Positions 61,395 through 64,000 of a stretch of DNA of 64,000 nucleotides are shown here, piece by piece. The notes under the pieces are model-generated. The model saw only the letters and a program-made list of their open reading frames with translations. It was not told the DNA's origin and made no database searches. A program made the translations under genes and the position numbers. How positions within the stretch are numbered: the stretch's first letter is position 1; each line of letters opens with the position of its first letter. Source of the stretch: CALBPI01 sp038521865 (GTDB lineage Bacteria > Pseudomonadota > Gammaproteobacteria > Steroidobacterales > Woeseiaceae); NCBI GenBank assembly GCA_038521865.1, contig JBCBKO010000001.1:744001-808000 (forward strand). The letters are read 5' to 3'.

Positions 61395-63206
61395 CTACAC
61401 CGCCAGTTTATCGAGCTTCCGCCCGCCGTAGATCAAATTGACCACCGCCCGCGTACCGACGATGGCCGTGAACATCGATGTCGCGATGCCAAGGGCAAGC
61501 GTCACGGCAAACCCTTTCACAGGGCCCGTACCAAACAGGAACAACACCAAAGCGGCGATAAACGTGGTGATATTGGCATCAGCAATGGACGAGAACGCTT
61601 TCTCGTAGCCAGAGTTGATCGCCGCCTGCACCCCACTGCCTGCCGCCAGCTCCTCGCGGATGCGCTCGAAGATCAGTACGTTTGCATCCACCGCCATACC
61701 GACAGTCAAAACGATGCCGGCGATGCCTGGCAACGTCAGGGATGCCTGCAGCAAGGACAACGCGCCGACGATCAGCACGAGGTTGGTGAGCAGTGCAAGA
61801 TTCGCGATCAGGCCGAACACCCGGTAGTAGATCACCATGAAAATGACCACGGCAAGAAACCCGATCTGGATCGCCTTAAAGCCGCGATCGATGTTGTCCT
61901 GACCACGGCTTGGTCCGATGGTTTGTTGCCCCACAAGGAACACCGGCGCTGCCAGCGCCCCTGTTTTTAGAAGCAGCGAGAGATCTTTCGCTTCGTTGGC
62001 CGTCAAACCTGTTATCACGAAATTCGTCGAGAATACGCCGTTGATATTGGCGCGATTGATCACGCGGCGCTGCTTGACCGTGCGGAAGTTGCCCTCCTCA
62101 TCAGGCCCCACACGTTCACTTTCGATGTAAAGCACGCCCATGGGGCGCTGCAGGTTTGCCTGTGTGGTCTCCAGCATGCGTTTGCCACCGACACTGTCGA
62201 GTCTGACGCTGACCGAAGGTGACCCGTCGGTAAACCCTGCGCTCGCATCGATGATCTGGTCGCCTGAGGCGATCACCTCGCGTTTTAGCGTCACTTCACC
62301 GCGGTTCACACCCCCCTCGATGAACGGGAACGTGTTGCCCCGGGAGGTCGCAGCGCCGGTTTCCACAAGACGGAACTCAAGCGTCGCAGTATTGCCGAGA
62401 ATTCGGATAGCCTCGTTCGGATCCTGAATACCAGGCAGCTGCACCACGATCCGTTTCAGCCCCTGACGCTGTATGACTGGCTCAGCAACACCGAGCACGT
62501 CGATCCTGTTGCGAAAGCTGGTCATGTTCTGCTCGATCGCAAAGTTTTGCCGCTCGCGGATCTGCGTCTCGCTGAGACTGACTCTGAGACTGCGCGCATC
62601 GGTTTCGCTGACCACAAGATTAAGATCAATATCGCGCACGAGACTGCGTGCCGCTGCGAGATCCGCAGCATCTCGAACCTGAACAATGACACTGGTGTTC
62701 TGAACGTTTACCCGATGCGAGATATCCGCATCACGAAGCGCCACTCGGAAATTGTCGCCGTAGGCCTTCATTAGGCTCGCGACCGCATCGTCAAGGTCAA
62801 CCTCATAGAGCAAGTAGACACCACCGCGCAAATCCAGCCCCAGGCTCATCGGCGAGAGGCCAAGCGCCCGCAGCCACGCAGGTTGTTGTGGCGCGAGCGT
62901 CTTCGCAAGACTCACACCCTCGAGATCGAGCGCCGACAGCTGCTCAAACGCAGCTGACTGGGTATCGATGTCGGTAAATGTGGCGAACAACTTGCCGTCC
63001 CGAAGGTATTGCTGGTCCGCCGCGGGCGTCACACCCGCTATCGCGCGTTCAACGCGTGCTGCTTCAGATTCATCGAGTGGTGTACCGTCGGCATTGCCGA
63101 CCTGCAGTGCGGGCAGGCTGCCATAAAAATTGGGCAGTGCCGTCAGCAGGCCGAACACAACGACACCAAGCACCAACAAGTGCTTCCAGAGTGGATAACG
63201 GTTCAT
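61395..63206 (-). CDS. secD: Protein translocase subunit SecD
   Basis: SecD pulls substrates through the Sec channel using the proton gradient. The 603 residues match the family. TM1 is near 8-28; the P1 domain includes LGLDLRGGVYLLYEVD; the C-terminal TM bundle has VLTVGMAVDANVLIFERIREEL. AGGA precedes the ATG. It lies 8 nt downstream of yajC in the usual tgt-yajC-secD-secF order. Confidence 0.97.
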   Translation of the reverse strand: MNRYPLWKHLLVLGVVVFGLLTALPNFYGSLPALQVGNADGTPLDESEAARVERAIAGVTPAADQQYLRDGKLFATFTDIDTQSAAFEQLSALDLEGVSLAKTLAPQQPAWLRALGLSPMSLGLDLRGGVYLLYEVDLDDAVASLMKAYGDNFRVALRDADISHRVNVQNTSVIVQVRDAADLAAARSLVRDIDLNLVVSETDARSLRVSLSETQIRERQNFAIEQNMTSFRNRIDVLGVAEPVIQRQGLKRIVVQLPGIQDPNEAIRILGNTATLEFRLVETGAATSRGNTFPFIEGGVNRGEVTLKREVIASGDQIIDASAGFTDGSPSVSVRLDSVGGKRMLETTQANLQRPMGVLYIESERVGPDEEGNFRTVKQRRVINRANINGVFSTNFVITGLTANEAKDLSLLLKTGALAAPVFLVGQQTIGPSRGQDNIDRGFKAIQIGFLAVVIFMVIYYRVFGLIANLALLTNLVLIVGALSLLQASLTLPGIAGIVLTVGMAVDANVLIFERIREELAAGSGVQAAINSGYEKAFSSIADANITTFIAALVLFLFGTGPVKGFAVTLALGIATSMFTAIVGTRAVVNLIYGGRKLDKLAV

Positions 63207-63214
63207 GGGGTTCC

Positions 63215-63547
63215 TCAGGCGGCGTCGACAGTGCCTTTCGGCAGCACCGCCGCAATGGATACTCGCTGGACCTTCAATGATACATTCGGTGCGAACTCAA
63301 CCGTGACAAACTGCTCGGAAGTCTCGCGAACCACACCGACCAGACCACCGGCGGTCATGATTTCATCGCCGTTCGATACGCCTTCAACCAATTCCCGATG
63401 TTGCTTCTGGCGTTTTTGCTGCGGCCGAATCAACAGGAACCAGAACGCGACAAACAGAATGATCATCGGGAGGAAAAACCCCAGTGGGCTCTGCTGGGCG
63501 GCAGGTGCGCCTTGTGCCCAAGCGGTAGGAATCAGGAAATCCATCAT
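63215..63547 (-). CDS. yajC: Preprotein translocase subunit YajC
   Basis: YajC is a small inner-membrane partner of SecDF. The 110 residues have a single TM helix (LGFFLPMIILFVAFWFLLIR, about 22-41), followed by the conserved RPQQKRQKQHRELVEGVSNG and a beta-rich tail. Two ATGs (63547, 63544) are possible starts. It lies 37 nt after tgt. Confidence 0.95.
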   Translation of the reverse strand: MMDFLIPTAWAQGAPAAQQSPLGFFLPMIILFVAFWFLLIRPQQKRQKQHRELVEGVSNGDEIMTAGGLVGVVRETSEQFVTVEFAPNVSLKVQRVSIAAVLPKGTVDAA

Positions 63548-63584
63548 GGCTGGTATCTAAATCCGCGGAAAAATGTGGCGCGCA

Positions 63585-64000
63585 TTATGCCACAGTCGCG
63601 CGTCCTGCCTCGTCTGAATCGAGAAATTTCCTAGCGAACTCGGGGAAAACGTCCTGTTCGATCGCCTCGCGGATCCGCGCCATCAGCCTCTGGTAGTAGC
63701 GAAGATTATGCAACGTGCCAAGCTGCGGCCCGAGCATCTCATTGCACTTGAACAAATGCTTGATGTAGGCGCGCGAGAAGTTTTGGCATGCGTAGCAATC
63801 ACAAGACTCATCAATCGGTCGTGTGTCCTTCTCGAATCTTGCATTCTTGATCTTGATCGTGCCTTCACTCGTGAAGAAGTAACCGTTGCGGCCGTGGCGC
63901 GTCGGCATGACACAGTCGAACATGTCCACACCCCTGGCGACCGCCTGCACGATGTCGGAGGGCGTACCCACACCCATAAGGTAGCGCGGTGAGTCACTAG
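63585..64000 (-). CDS. tgt: Queuine tRNA-ribosyltransferase, C-terminal part (5' end off window)
   Basis: Tgt exchanges guanine 34 for preQ1 in tRNAs with GUN anticodons. About 137 C-terminal residues are in the window. The frame is open to the right edge (PRYLMGVGTPSDIVQAV). The segment FDCVMPTRHGRNGYFFT is typical, and the zinc ligands are CDCYACQNFSRAYIKH. The rest lies beyond base 64000. It begins the tgt-yajC-secD-secF operon. Confidence 0.96.
   Translation of the reverse strand, partial: SDSPRYLMGVGTPSDIVQAVARGVDMFDCVMPTRHGRNGYFFTSEGTIKIKNARFEKDTRPIDESCDCYACQNFSRAYIKHLFKCNEMLGPQLGTLHNLRYYQRLMARIREAIEQDVFPEFARKFLDSDEAGRATVA

Noticed and set aside
1..64000. tRNA, rRNA, CRISPR arrays, insertion sequences, integrases, toxin-antitoxin or restriction genes
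   Set aside because: None was seen on reading both strands; no spaced direct repeats, transposase motifs or abrupt composition change were found. A tRNAscan, CRISPR and IS search would settle it.

Overview
The window looks like an ordinary chromosomal segment of a gammaproteobacterium. The DNA is fairly GC-rich by eye, and nearly every stretch is coding. Several gene strings are classic gammaproteobacterial neighbourhoods: dnaX-ybaB-recR with the SRP RNA just upstream, guaB-guaA-tadA, der-bamB-yfgM-hisS-rodZ-pilW-rlmN-ndk, and tgt-yajC-secD-secF followed by suhB and trmJ. The serine O-succinyltransferase-like MetX and a heavily reduced isc locus point towards a lineage near Xanthomonadales or Woeseiales rather than enterics; that placement is inference. 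I saw no tRNA, rRNA, CRISPR array, insertion sequence, prophage or integrase. No gap between genes exceeds about 300 bases.

Layout. 1-3.9 kb: a nucleoside-salvage pair (MtaD-type deaminase, phosphopentomutase) and a saccharopine-dehydrogenase-like protein. 3.9-8.2 kb: a three-gene signalling operon with 4-nt ATGA overlaps (soluble PAS histidine kinase, REC-HDOD regulator, REC plus degenerate HD-GYP regulator). 8.4-16.9 kb: an accessory envelope and stress zone with two coupled lipoproteins, a LysM/BON K+-binding-type protein, dodecin, an NlpC/P60 lipoprotein, a secreted gluzincin coupled to a Ycf46-like AAA ATPase, Dps and several small unknown proteins. 17-19.2 kb: tail-specific protease Prc. 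19.2-27.1 kb: an RND efflux operon with one adaptor and two pumps, preceded by a promoter carrying an inverted repeat. 27.1-32.9 kb: a coiled-coil unknown, a DUF1249 protein, the divergent PEP synthase/PEP synthase regulator pair, and a YgiM-like SH3 protein.

32.9-45 kb is housekeeping: orn, rsgA, hinT, recR, ybaB, dnaX, SRP RNA, mltF, tadA, guaA and guaB, with a GlyGly-CTERM-type surface protein inserted. 45.1-48.9 kb: xseA, cysteine dioxygenase, the MetX-family acyltransferase and a DUF937 protein. 49-59.5 kb: a long minus-strand run from trmJ down to der. In it iscS and iscA are kept, but iscR, iscU, hscBA and fdx are missing and one unknown 115-residue protein sits in the iscU position. 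59.6-64 kb: suhB, secF, secD, yajC and the 3' part of tgt.

The points most worth a second look are the reduced isc locus with its unknown middle gene, the signalling operon whose HD-GYP protein has lost its HD dyad, the metalloprotease/AAA pair, and the inverted repeat over the -10 region of the efflux operon. I did not find convincing evidence of a wholly new defence or mobile system.
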